A stretch of DNA of 15,264 nt, from assembly GCA_002319925.1 (NCBI GenBank), contig DCFP01000112.1:1-15264 (forward strand). The letters are read 5' to 3'. This document shows, in pieces, positions 1 through 7,161 of this stretch (positions are counted from its first letter, which is position 1; every line of letters begins with the position of its first letter). This DNA is from Holophagaceae bacterium UBA1801 (GTDB lineage Bacteria; Acidobacteriota; Holophagae; Holophagales; Holophagaceae). A program made the position numbers and the translations under genes. Under the pieces are notes generated by a model, which saw only the letters and a list, made by a program, of their open reading frames with translations, did no database searches and was not told where the DNA came from.

Positions 1-1432
1 GCGTGATGCCGTTGGTCTTGTTGTTGATGCGGCCGGGGAACAGGGCATCCATCTCAAAGAACGTGGAGGCTTTCAGGATGTCAGTGTGGAGCTGCGCAAC
101 ACCGTTGACAGAATGACTGCCCACGATGGCGAGGTTGGCCATGCGCACGCTGTGGCCGTTGTCCACGATGGCCATGCGCTGCAGCTTGGCATCATTGAAG
201 GGATAGTGCTCCCGCACGACCATCCGGAAGCGGCGGTCGATCTCTTCGATGATCTCCATGTGCCGCGGCAGGAGCCGCCGCAGCAGGTCCGCGGGCCAGA
301 TCTCCAGGGCTTCGGGCAAGACGGTGTGGTTGGTGTAGGCGCAGACGTTCTGGGTGAGATCCCAGGCGAAGTCCCAGCCCAGGCCCTCCTGGTCCATGAG
401 CACGCGCATGAGTTCGGGGATCGCCAAGGAAGGATGCGTGTCGTTGAGCTGGATGGCCACCTCGTTTGGAAATTCCTCCCAGGACCAATGGGGTCGTTTC
501 TTGAAGCGCCGGACCACGTCCTGCAGGGTGGCGGAAACGAAGAAGTACTGCTGCTTCAGGCGCAACTCCTTGCCCGCGCTCTGATCATCGGCAGGGTAGA
601 GCACCTTGGAGATGTTCTCGGAAAAGGTCTTGTCCTGCACGGCCTGGACGTATTCGCCGGCATTGAAACGACCGAGGTCGAATTCCCGGCTGGAACGTGC
701 GGACCAAAGGCGCAGGGTGTTCACGGTGCCGTTGCGGAATCCGACGATGGGCGTATCGAAAGCCATGGCCCACACATCCTGGGTGTCCACCCACTCGACG
801 CGATAGCGGCCTTTCTCATCGGTGGTGCCTACGGTGCGGCCGTAGTAGCGCACGGGCTGGATCACGTCCGGGCGGTTGATCTCCCAGGGGTTGCCGTAGC
901 GAAGCCAGCTGTCCGGGAACTCCACCTGCGCACCATCGATGATCTTCTGCTGGAAGATGCCGTACTCGTAGCGGATGCCGTAGCCGTAGAAGGGCAGCTC
1001 CAGCGTGGCGGCGGAGTCCAGGATGCACGCTGCGAGACGGCCCAGGCCGCCGTTGCCCAGACCCGCGTCCCACTCCTGCTCGGCGATGTCCTCGAGGCGG
1101 AAGCCGATCTCCTCCATGGCCTTGGCGTAGGGCTCCTCCGCACCCAGGTTCAGGATGTTGTTGAGGAGCGAACGCCCCATGAGGAATTCCAGGGACAGGT
1201 AGTAGACCCGCTTGGAATCGCGGTGATAGTAGGCGTTTTGGGTCCTGAACCAGCGCTCGATCATGCGGTCGCGCACGGCGCGGGCGAGGGCCCGGTAGAC
1301 ATCGTAGTCCCGGGCGGTGTACTGATCCTGGGCCACGGAGTACATCATCCGGTGCGCGAAGGTATCGATGATGCCCTCCACGTCCAGGCGTCCAGGGGCG
1401 GGCTGGGGGATGTTCCGGGTGCCGATGACCAT
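1..1432 (-). CDS. glgP: Glycogen phosphorylase, N-terminal part (runs off left edge)
   Basis: Reading the minus strand from 1432 gives 477 codons with no stop, so the gene continues past base 1. The product is a GT35 glycogen/maltodextrin phosphorylase, which releases glucose-1-phosphate from alpha-1,4-glucans in the cytoplasm using PLP. Family motifs are clear: YYLSLEFLMGRSL near residue 77, GLGNGGLGRLAAC at 124-136, YGYGIRYEYGIF at 149-160, and further on NDTHPSLAIPELMRVL and RINNKTNGIT at the edge. About 60 percent of a typical 820-residue enzyme is present; the PLP-lysine region lies outside the window. The ATG at 1432 is chosen because GAGG lies 6 bases upstream of it; an in-frame ATG at 1444 is the alternative. 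The gene is divergent from the Rrf2 regulator across about 130 bp, where TATACT (minus strand, 1474-1469) is a -10-like box without a convincing -35. Confidence 0.95.
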   Translation of the reverse strand, partial: MVIGTRNIPQPAPGRLDVEGIIDTFAHRMMYSVAQDQYTARDYDVYRALARAVRDRMIERWFRTQNAYYHRDSKRVYYLSLEFLMGRSLLNNILNLGAEEPYAKAMEEIGFRLEDIAEQEWDAGLGNGGLGRLAACILDSAATLELPFYGYGIRYEYGIFQQKIIDGAQVEFPDSWLRYGNPWEINRPDVIQPVRYYGRTVGTTDEKGRYRVEWVDTQDVWAMAFDTPIVGFRNGTVNTLRLWSARSSREFDLGRFNAGEYVQAVQDKTFSENISKVLYPADDQSAGKELRLKQQYFFVSATLQDVVRRFKKRPHWSWEEFPNEVAIQLNDTHPSLAIPELMRVLMDQEGLGWDFAWDLTQNVCAYTNHTVLPEALEIWPADLLRRLLPRHMEIIEEIDRRFRMVVREHYPFNDAKLQRMAIVDNGHSVRMANLAIVGSHSVNGVAQLHTDILKASTFFEMDALFPGRINNKTNGIT

Positions 1433-1578
1433 CGGGAACCTCATTTTCAGAAAGAGAATGGACTTGCAAGTATAGGGGTTCTAGCCGATTGGACCCAGGT
1501 TTTACCGCTTTGTCTACTCAACCGATCAGAAACCCGTAAGATGGATGTCGGTGCCTTTTCCCGACCCGGTGAAGAACC

Positions 1579-2022
1579 ATGAAATTCTCCTCACGAGCCA
1601 TCTACGGAATGCGGGCCATGCTCGTGCTGGCGCGCGCCCACGGACAGGGCTCCACCTTCCTCAAGGAGATCGTGGGACGCGAGAACCTTCCCGGTACCTA
1701 CCTCGAACAGCTGATGGTGCCCCTGCGCAAGGCCGGCATCGTGCAGGCGGTGCGCGGCGCGCGGGGAGGCTATACGCTTGCCCGGAATCCTTCGGAGATC
1801 TCGGTGCTTTCCATCCTCGAGGCATTGGAAGGCCCCATGACCCTGGCGGAATGTCCCAGCGGCTCCGGGTGCTGCGGGAAACCCGATTCCTGCGCGCTGC
1901 AGGAGCTCTGGGCCGAAGGCAGTCGTGCCCTCACCTCGGTCTACGAAAGCGTGTCTCTGGCCACCGTGCTGGAGCGCCAGAAGACCAAGGAATCTTCCGC
2001 AGCCATCCACTACAGCATCTAG
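1579..2022 (+). CDS. Rrf2/IscR-family transcriptional regulator
   Basis: A 147-residue protein with the layout of Rrf2-family regulators. The N-terminal winged helix opens MKFSSRAIYGMRAMLVLA, the DNA-recognition helix region follows (LPGTYLEQLMVPLRKAGIV, about 37-55), and the wing is VRGARGGYTLAR (58-69). A cysteine loop follows at Cys92, Cys98, Cys99 and Cys105. In IscR three cysteines in this region, with similar spacing, bind a [2Fe-2S] cluster, so cluster sensing is plausible here. Family members sense Fe-S status, NO, redox or cysteine availability. It is divergent from glgP and lies upstream of S-box-controlled metA, but the sequence does not show which genes it regulates. The Shine-Dalgarno is weak (GGTGAAGA). 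The subfamily (IscR, CymR, NsrR, RsrR) cannot be decided by eye; the extra adjacent Cys99 is unusual. Confidence 0.9.
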   Translation: MKFSSRAIYGMRAMLVLARAHGQGSTFLKEIVGRENLPGTYLEQLMVPLRKAGIVQAVRGARGGYTLARNPSEISVLSILEALEGPMTLAECPSGSGCCGKPDSCALQELWAEGSRALTSVYESVSLATVLERQKTKESSAAIHYSI

Positions 2023-2102
2023 CGGGGCACTTTTTCCCCTTGGCAATTCCCAGAACTTGCCCGAAGCTGGAGTTTCACAAGATCTTTGGCAGTTCTATCG
2101 CG

Positions 2103-2208
2103 CGATATCCAGAAAGGTGGAGGGACGGGCCCTGTGAAACCTTGGCAACCTGCTCATTGGGGCGTGGTGCCAATTCCTGCCTGCGGTGCAAGCCGCGGGA
2201 AAGATGCT
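2103..2208 (+). ncRNA. SAM-I (S-box) riboswitch aptamer upstream of metA
   Basis: The conserved S-box core is present in order: AGAAAGGTGGAGGGA, then GGGCCC, TGAAACC, GGCAACC, GGTGCCAATTCC and GGGAAAGATG. A P4-type stem is visible as CTGCGG (2181-2186) with CCGCGG (2193-2198). Closing helix P1 is short: TATC (2106-2109) with GATG (2203-2206). S-adenosylmethionine binding to this class normally stabilises the aptamer and lets a downstream terminator form. That fits the hairpin at 2231-2260 and the methionine-biosynthesis gene that follows. The call rests on motif recognition, not on a covariance-model search. The 8-base direct repeat GAGCTGAC (2209-2216 and 2219-2226) lies between aptamer and terminator and may belong to the switching sequence. 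Confidence 0.88.
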
Positions 2209-2230
2209 GAGCTGACGAGAGCTGACACAT

Positions 2231-2268
2231 CGAAGGGCCCGGTCCAAACCGGGCCCTTCGTCATTTCT
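2231..2268 (+). terminator. Intrinsic terminator of the SAM riboswitch expression platform
   Basis: A perfect 13-bp stem, CGAAGGGCCCGGT (2231-2243) with its complement at 2248-2260, closes a CCAA loop. It is followed by a short, imperfect T-rich tail, TCATTTCT. It lies about 25 bases after the S-box aptamer and 46 bases before the metA start, the expected position for SAM-dependent premature termination. Confidence 0.85.
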
Positions 2269-2306
2269 GGAATCCGCAGGAACGGCCAACTCGTCCAGGA
2301 GAACCC

Positions 2307-3248
2307 ATGCCCGTCAAGATTCCCGATTCCCTCCCCGCCATGGGCGTCCTCGAAAGCGAAAACATCTTCGTGATGGGGGAGAACCGCGCGATCCACCAGG
2401 ACATCCGCCCCCTTCGCATCGCCATTCTGAATCTGATGCCCACGAAGATCGTCACGGAGACCCAGCTGCTGCGGCTCCTGGGCAACTCGCCCCTCCAGGT
2501 GGAGATCGTGCTCCTGCACATGGAGACCCACGAATCCAAGAACACGCCTTCCGAACATCTGCTGGAGCACTACTCCACCTTCGAGGAGATCCAGCACCAG
2601 AACTTCGACGGCCTCATCATCACGGGCGCGCCCGTGGAGACCCTGCCCTTCGAGGAGGTGGACTACTGGGGCGAACTCACCAAGGTCATGGACTGGGCCA
2701 AGACCCACGTCTATTCAACCTTCTACATCTGCTGGGGCGCCCAGGCGGGACTCTATCACTACTACGGCATCCCGAAATATCCCCTGCCGGAGAAGATGTT
2801 CGGCGTCTTCCCCCACCGCGTGAACGTGCGCTTTGAGCGGCTGGCACGGGGGTTCGACGATGTCTTCTTCGCGCCCCACTCCCGCCACACCGAAATCCGG
2901 CGCGAGGATATTCTCGCCGTTCCCGAACTGGTGCTGCTCTCGGAGTCCGATGAATCGGGCGTCTACATCGTGATGTCCGCGGATCGGCGCCACATCTTCG
3001 TCACGGGCCACTCGGAGTACGACCCCCAGACCCTGAAGGGCGAATACGTGAGGGACGTGAACAAGGGCCTGCCCATCAAGGTCCCGCGGAACTACTTCCC
3101 CCAGGATGATCCCTCCCGGGAGCCGGAGGTGCGCTGGCGCGGCCACGCGAACCTCCTTTATGCCAACTGGCTCAACTACTACGTCTACCAGCAGACGCCC
3201 TACGATCTCGAGCAGATCCCGCGCGTGAATATGGATCCTGCGCTGTAG
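2307..3248 (+). CDS. metA: Homoserine O-acyltransferase MetA, probably acetyl-CoA-specific
   Basis: The 313-residue protein matches full-length MetA (often annotated homoserine O-succinyltransferase), which acylates the homoserine hydroxyl as the first committed step of methionine synthesis. The catalytic triad falls at the family positions: Cys142 in YICWGAQAGLYHYYGI, and His235 and Glu237 in VTGHSEYDP. The acyl-specificity site reads TGAPVE with Glu111. In characterised MetA proteins Glu111 goes with acetyl-CoA and Gly111 with succinyl-CoA, so O-acetylhomoserine is the likely product. The start at 2307 has AGGAG 7 bases upstream. Regulation by the SAM riboswitch and terminator just upstream fits methionine feedback. 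It appears to be a single-gene unit: a terminator-like hairpin follows and the next gene begins 189 bp later. Confidence 0.96.
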   Translation: MPVKIPDSLPAMGVLESENIFVMGENRAIHQDIRPLRIAILNLMPTKIVTETQLLRLLGNSPLQVEIVLLHMETHESKNTPSEHLLEHYSTFEEIQHQNFDGLIITGAPVETLPFEEVDYWGELTKVMDWAKTHVYSTFYICWGAQAGLYHYYGIPKYPLPEKMFGVFPHRVNVRFERLARGFDDVFFAPHSRHTEIRREDILAVPELVLLSESDESGVYIVMSADRRHIFVTGHSEYDPQTLKGEYVRDVNKGLPIKVPRNYFPQDDPSREPEVRWRGHANLLYANWLNYYVYQQTPYDLEQIPRVNMDPAL

Positions 3249-3299
3249 GCATACGGGGCGAACTTTCCCCGCAAGCGATGGTCCAGGCACCTGGAGGAG

Positions 3300-3321
3300 C
3301 CGATCGTTTGATTCGGTTTTT
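3300..3321 (+). terminator. Putative intrinsic terminator after metA
   Basis: CCGATC (3300-3305) can pair with GATTCGG (3310-3316, one bulged T) around a GTTT loop, followed directly by five T residues at 3317-3321. The stem is short. Two other small symmetric elements lie just upstream: CGGGG/CCCCG at 3254-3271 and CCAGG/CCTGG at 3283-3294. Confidence 0.5.
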
Positions 3322-3437
3322 CTCCGCGAGGGGTGCGTTTATTCAGGAAAATCGTGGATCCTGTTTCGATTCAATTTTCCCGTTCAGGTCAGGCCTTGCA
3401 TTGTTTACCATAGGAAAAACCATAGCTTCTTAAACAG
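3322..3437 (+). promoter_or_regulatory. AT-rich leader of the glycyl-radical operon
   Basis: This stretch is far richer in A/T than the flanking genes and must hold the operon promoter. I see a direct repeat ACCATAG at 3407-3413 and 3419-3425, 12 bases apart. I also see a looser direct repeat GATTCNNTTTT at 3310-3320 (inside the preceding terminator) and 3368-3378. TTTACC and TTGCAT are -35-like, but no well-spaced -10 stands out. I found no clear FNR/CRP palindrome or sigma-54 -24/-12 pair. The repeats are candidates for an operator only. Confidence 0.35.
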
Positions 3438-5939
3438 ATGAAACGGTCTTTAACCTGGATTGCCATGGCCACGATCACTCTGCCCGACATCGAGCTTTCC
3501 GATTGCAACCTCGACACTATGCCCATGCTGGCGAAGTTGAGAACCCAGGTCATGGGCTCTCGGGCGGAGGTCTGCGTGGAGCGGGCCCGCCATATCACCA
3601 CGTACCTGCGCGATCTCGCTGACCCGAACGAGCCACAGATCCTGCGCTACGCCAAGGCCGTGCGCTGCTTCCTCTCCAACAAGGCGCCGCGGTTCTTCGA
3701 TGGGAATCTCCTGGCGGGGACCACCACCTCGAAACGTTTCGGTGCACCCGTGTATCCGGAGCTGACGGGCCTGACCATCTGGCCCGAGCTGGACACCATG
3801 AGCACCCGCGAGAAGAACCCGCAGAAGCTGACGCCGGAAGAGGCCGAGGAATTGAACCTGCGGATCTTCCCGTACTGGATGGACCGCAGCGTCCTCGAGG
3901 TGACGCGGCACCGCTTCGGAAACACCGAGGCTATGGACCTCATGGCCCGCATCGTCTTCTTCATCGGGAGCAAGGCGGGAACCATCTCCCACACGGTGCC
4001 CTGGTACCGCGTTGCCATGGAGCAGGGCCTGGACTGGATCATCGCCCAGGCGGCCGCGAAGGAGCATGTGTTGCGCGCCCAGAACCGCTCGGAGAACGCG
4101 GATGCCATCGCCTTCTACCAAGCAGTCCAGGAAGCGCTCACAGGGCTCATCACCTACGCTGCCAATCTCGGAAGGTTCGCCGCGCTTCTGGCGGCGTCCG
4201 AGTCCGACGAAGACCGGAAGAAGCAACTGCAGATCATGGCCGATGTTTGCGGTCAGGTCCCTGCGGGAGCGGCGCGGAATTTCCGGGAGGCCATCAATGC
4301 CCTCTGGCTACTCCAGGTGGGCATCCACGCCGAGAGCATAAACATGGCCATGAGTCCCGGGCGGCTGGATCAGGTGCTGTACCCGTGGTACCGGCGGGAC
4401 ATCGACGGCGGGAATCTCACGGTGAAGGAAGCCCTGGAGCTGGTGGGCTGCCTCTGGCTGAAGCTCAACGACAACACCAACCTTGTGCCTGAAACCGCCG
4501 AGGAGTTGTTCGGGGGATCCGGCACGGTGCCTGCCGTCACCCTGGGTGGCATCGACTGCGATGGCGAGGATGCCGTGAACGATCTCACCTATGTGATGCT
4601 GCGGGCCACGGAACTCCTGAAGACCCGCGACCCCAGCGTGAACGCCCGGTACCACCGCGGCAAGAACCGCCGCGAGTACGTCCGGCGCGTGGCTGAAGTT
4701 GTAGCCAACACAAAAGCCGTTCCCGCGTTCTACAACGACCTGGTGGCCATCCGGACCCTGGAGAACCAGGGCGTCGCCACGGAGCACGCCAGGGACTACG
4801 CCATCATCGGCTGCGTGGAACTCGCGGCCTCGGGGCGGAGCTACGACGCCTCCAGTTCCATCATCCTCAACCTGGTTTCCGCGCTGGAATTGGCGCTCTT
4901 CGGCGGCAAGCGGCCTGTGACGGGCGATGACCAGATCGGCCCGGCCACCGGTGATCCAAGTACGTTCACGGCCTTCGAGGATTTCTGGCGGGCCTTCGAA
5001 ACCCAGCTCGCCTGGGTCATCGGCCGGGCCATCGAACTGAACGAGCAGATGGGGCATGTCCACCAGGACGTGATGCCAACACCTTTCTTATCGAGTCTAT
5101 TTCAGGGTCCCATGGACAAGGGGAAGGATCTCATCTTCGGTGGCGCGCTCTACAACTCCTCGGGCGCCACCCACGTGGGTTTCGCCGACACCGTGGATTC
5201 CCTCAACGCCATCGAGCAGGCCATCTTCGTGGACCGGACGTGCACCTTCGGGGAACTCCTTGATGCGCTGAAGACCGATTTCCAAAATGCGGAAAAACTC
5301 CACGCCTACCTCGTCTTCAAGACGCCGAAGTTCGGCACCGATCATCCTGCGGCCGCGCGGAACGCCCAGCGCCTCGTGGATTTCCTCTACGCCACGTACC
5401 AGTCGCACACCAACTATCGGGGCGGGAAATACCGGCCTGCCTTCTGGACCATGACCAACCACGCCGGGCAGGGGAAGCTGGCGGGTGCGCTGCCCAACGG
5501 CAGGAAAGCCCACCGCGTATTCGCCAGCGGCATCACGCCCGCATCCCAGGCGGCGGGGGACTTGGCGGCCTGCCTGCATTCCGTGGGCAGCCTCGACTAT
5601 CGCCACATTCCCGGTGGTGTTGCCTTCAACCTGAAGTATCCCGCCCTCGAAGGGGACGAGGATCTGGACCGCTTCGTGGGCGCCATCGACGGCTACTTTC
5701 AGGCAGGGGGTCTGCACATCCAGTTCAACCTGATGTCGTACGAGACCCTGATCGACGCCAAGGCCCGTCCCGAGGCCTATCCCGATCTGCTGGTGCGCGT
5801 CTCGGGTTATTCGGCCTACTTCAGGGACCTCAACGAGGCTATGAAGGACGAGATCATCACACGCACCGCTTACAGCCTGCGAGAGGGCCAGGCTGTGGCG
5901 TTCCCGGTCGATCACCGCGACCTGTTGCCTTTCGACTAG
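3438..5939 (+). CDS. Glycyl radical enzyme of the PFL2/glycerol-dehydratase type, subfamily unassigned
   Basis: An 833-residue protein with the features of the pyruvate formate-lyase-like glycyl radical enzymes. The barrel region carries HAESINMAMSPGRLDQVLYP (about 297-315). The thiyl loop reads IIGCVEL with Cys459 and Glu461, and the C-terminal glycyl radical motif is VRVSGYSAYF with Gly790. The C-X-E pair is the arrangement of eliminating/lyase GREs (diol dehydratases, choline lyase, arylacetate decarboxylases), while PFL itself has two adjacent cysteines, so it is not pyruvate formate-lyase. Leu462 stands where I expect proline in known GCVEP enzymes. The usual GPTA block after GALPNGRKA (684-692) is replaced by GITPASQAAGDLAACLHS. 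The substrate is unknown. The activase two genes downstream should install the radical, which is oxygen-sensitive. The start is uncertain: neither ATG 3438 nor ATG 3465 has a Shine-Dalgarno. Confidence 0.93.
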   Translation: MKRSLTWIAMATITLPDIELSDCNLDTMPMLAKLRTQVMGSRAEVCVERARHITTYLRDLADPNEPQILRYAKAVRCFLSNKAPRFFDGNLLAGTTTSKRFGAPVYPELTGLTIWPELDTMSTREKNPQKLTPEEAEELNLRIFPYWMDRSVLEVTRHRFGNTEAMDLMARIVFFIGSKAGTISHTVPWYRVAMEQGLDWIIAQAAAKEHVLRAQNRSENADAIAFYQAVQEALTGLITYAANLGRFAALLAASESDEDRKKQLQIMADVCGQVPAGAARNFREAINALWLLQVGIHAESINMAMSPGRLDQVLYPWYRRDIDGGNLTVKEALELVGCLWLKLNDNTNLVPETAEELFGGSGTVPAVTLGGIDCDGEDAVNDLTYVMLRATELLKTRDPSVNARYHRGKNRREYVRRVAEVVANTKAVPAFYNDLVAIRTLENQGVATEHARDYAIIGCVELAASGRSYDASSSIILNLVSALELALFGGKRPVTGDDQIGPATGDPSTFTAFEDFWRAFETQLAWVIGRAIELNEQMGHVHQDVMPTPFLSSLFQGPMDKGKDLIFGGALYNSSGATHVGFADTVDSLNAIEQAIFVDRTCTFGELLDALKTDFQNAEKLHAYLVFKTPKFGTDHPAAARNAQRLVDFLYATYQSHTNYRGGKYRPAFWTMTNHAGQGKLAGALPNGRKAHRVFASGITPASQAAGDLAACLHSVGSLDYRHIPGGVAFNLKYPALEGDEDLDRFVGAIDGYFQAGGLHIQFNLMSYETLIDAKARPEAYPDLLVRVSGYSAYFRDLNEAMKDEIITRTAYSLREGQAVAFPVDHRDLLPFD

Positions 5940-5947
5940 GAGCCCCC

Positions 5948-6361
5948 ATGCTCGATATCCGGCCCCTCACCGAATTCTTTGAATCGGAAATGACGGAAGG
6001 TTTTCTGGAGCTGCTGCTCAAAATGATGCGGCTCACTTTCCAGTTCGACGAGAAGTTCCGGCGCAACATCGAAGGCTTCAAGGGGCGCTATCTGTTCCGG
6101 AGCCGCGACGGCCAACTCACCGTGAGCACCGTCTTCGCCAACGGCGAGATGGAAGTGGGCGAGGATCTCATCGATGCCCCGAACATCACCATCACCTTCA
6201 AGGATGACAAGGCCCTGATGGGCTTCCTGCTGGCGCCGCGACCCGACATCCTGGGCGCCGTACTCAGGCAGGACGTGGTCCTCAAGGGCAACCTGAACTA
6301 CCTCTACAAGTTCGCATACATGGCCAAGCGCTTGCAGCTCATGGCCACCTGCCAGGCATGA
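5948..6361 (+). CDS. SCP2-like (sterol carrier protein 2 type) small protein
   Basis: A 137-residue soluble protein beginning 8 bases after the GRE stop, with AGGAG 6 bases upstream of its ATG, and overlapping the activase start as ATGA. The order of strands and helices resembles SCP2 domains: FKGRYLFRSRDGQLTVSTVF (44-63), then DAPNITITFKDDKALMGFLL (76-95), then DVVLKGNLNYLYKFAYMAKRL (109-129). The central xITITFKD and the later V-x-L-x-GN-L-N elements are the parts I recognise. SCP2 domains form a hydrophobic tunnel that binds fatty acids, sterols or acyl-CoA. Its position between enzyme and activase implies a role coupled to the GRE: presenting a hydrophobic substrate, or acting as an accessory factor. 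The SCP2 assignment is by pattern, without a profile search; a GRE-specific small protein unrelated to SCP2 remains possible. Confidence 0.75.
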   Translation: MLDIRPLTEFFESEMTEGFLELLLKMMRLTFQFDEKFRRNIEGFKGRYLFRSRDGQLTVSTVFANGEMEVGEDLIDAPNITITFKDDKALMGFLLAPRPDILGAVLRQDVVLKGNLNYLYKFAYMAKRLQLMATCQA

Positions 6362-7161
6362 GCAGGCCCCTCGTCTTCCGGATCCGGAGATTCAGTCTGG
6401 ATGACGGGCCGGGGATCCGGACGGTGGCCTTCTTCAAGGGGTGCCCGCTCGAATGCGCTTGGTGCCACAACCCGGAAGGGAAGGCACCGGAAGCCCAGCT
6501 GCTCATCCAGGATTCGCGCTGCATCCAGTGCGGCGAATGCGAGCGGGTCTGCCCAAGGGAAGCATCGCAGCCCTGCTCGGTTTGCGGCAGATGCTTCGAG
6601 GCTTGTCCACCCGGCGCCCGCAGCCTGTGCGGCGTCCATCACCCGGTCCAGGAACTGGTGCAGATCCTGCTCAAGGACCGGATGTTCTTTGGTTCGTCGA
6701 ACGGTGGTGTGACGTTCTCGGGTGGTGAGCCCACCCTGCACATGGAGTATGTGGCCGACGTGGCGAAGTGTTTGCAGGAATCCGGCGTCCACGTGGCTCT
6801 GGAGACCTGCGGCCACTTCTCATGGGAGGCCTTCCGGACGCGGCTCCTCCCCTTCGTGGATCTGGTGCTCTACGACCTCAAGCTCCTGAACTCCGCGGAG
6901 CACCTGCAGTACACCGGCGTTGGCAACGAGATCATCCTCGAGAACCTCCTGCGCCTTCGCAGGGAAAAGGGACTCCGAATCACCATGCGGACACCCCTCA
7001 TCCCCGGCATCACGGACACCCCCGCGAACCTGAGCAACCTCCGTCATTTCCTTCATCAGGCGGGATTGAACGATCACCGCTTGCTGCCCTTCAACCCGTA
7101 CCTTCCAGCGTTCCAAATCCAAGGAGCAGAGCCATGCAGATCGACTTCCACCATGCCGTAA
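6358..7161 (+). CDS. Glycyl-radical enzyme activating protein (radical SAM)
   Basis: A 267-residue radical SAM activase expected to abstract hydrogen from Gly790 of the GRE encoded upstream. The radical SAM cluster motif CX3CX2C is at Cys29, Cys33 and Cys36 (GCPLECAWCHNPEG), preceded by the DDGPGIRT signature of GRE activases. A two-cluster ferredoxin insert follows: Cys55/58/61/65 and Cys73/76/79/83, each ending in CP. The SAM-contacting motif SGGEPTL is at 121-127, and LYDLKLLNSAEH and TPLIPGITD follow. The ferredoxin insert is typical of activases for PFL2-type GREs and absent from PflA. The C-terminus is short: after LLPFNPY the usual 20-40-residue tail is replaced by a Ser/Thr/Pro-type end that overlaps the next gene by 28 bp. 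The start overlaps the preceding stop (ATGA), which implies translational coupling. Confidence 0.94.
   Translation: MSRPLVFRIRRFSLDDGPGIRTVAFFKGCPLECAWCHNPEGKAPEAQLLIQDSRCIQCGECERVCPREASQPCSVCGRCFEACPPGARSLCGVHHPVQELVQILLKDRMFFGSSNGGVTFSGGEPTLHMEYVADVAKCLQESGVHVALETCGHFSWEAFRTRLLPFVDLVLYDLKLLNSAEHLQYTGVGNEIILENLLRLRREKGLRITMRTPLIPGITDTPANLSNLRHFLHQAGLNDHRLLPFNPYLPAFQIQGAEPCRSTSTMP

Noticed and set aside
86..1582. 498-codon plus-strand ORF
   Set aside because: It is antisense to glgP, whose motifs are unmistakable. The translation is low-complexity and typical of a reverse-strand shadow in GC-rich codons.
2023..2042. GGGG/CCCC hairpin after the Rrf2 gene as a terminator
   Set aside because: Only four G-C pairs, with the T-run inside the loop rather than after the stem.
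3322..3437. FNR, CRP or sigma-54 site upstream of the GRE
   Set aside because: I looked for TTGAT-N4-ATCAA-like and GG-N10-GC patterns because anaerobic control is expected. The nearest candidates have wrong spacing or several mismatches.
3438..5939. Annotation as pyruvate formate-lyase (pflB)
   Set aside because: PFL needs two adjacent active-site cysteines; this protein has Gly-Cys-Val-Glu, and its activase carries the ferredoxin insert absent from PflA.
6768..7133. N-terminal extension of the DUF6765-like protein
   Set aside because: It is out of frame over the activase gene with shadow composition (Pro/Arg-rich). ATG 7134 has a proper ribosome site.
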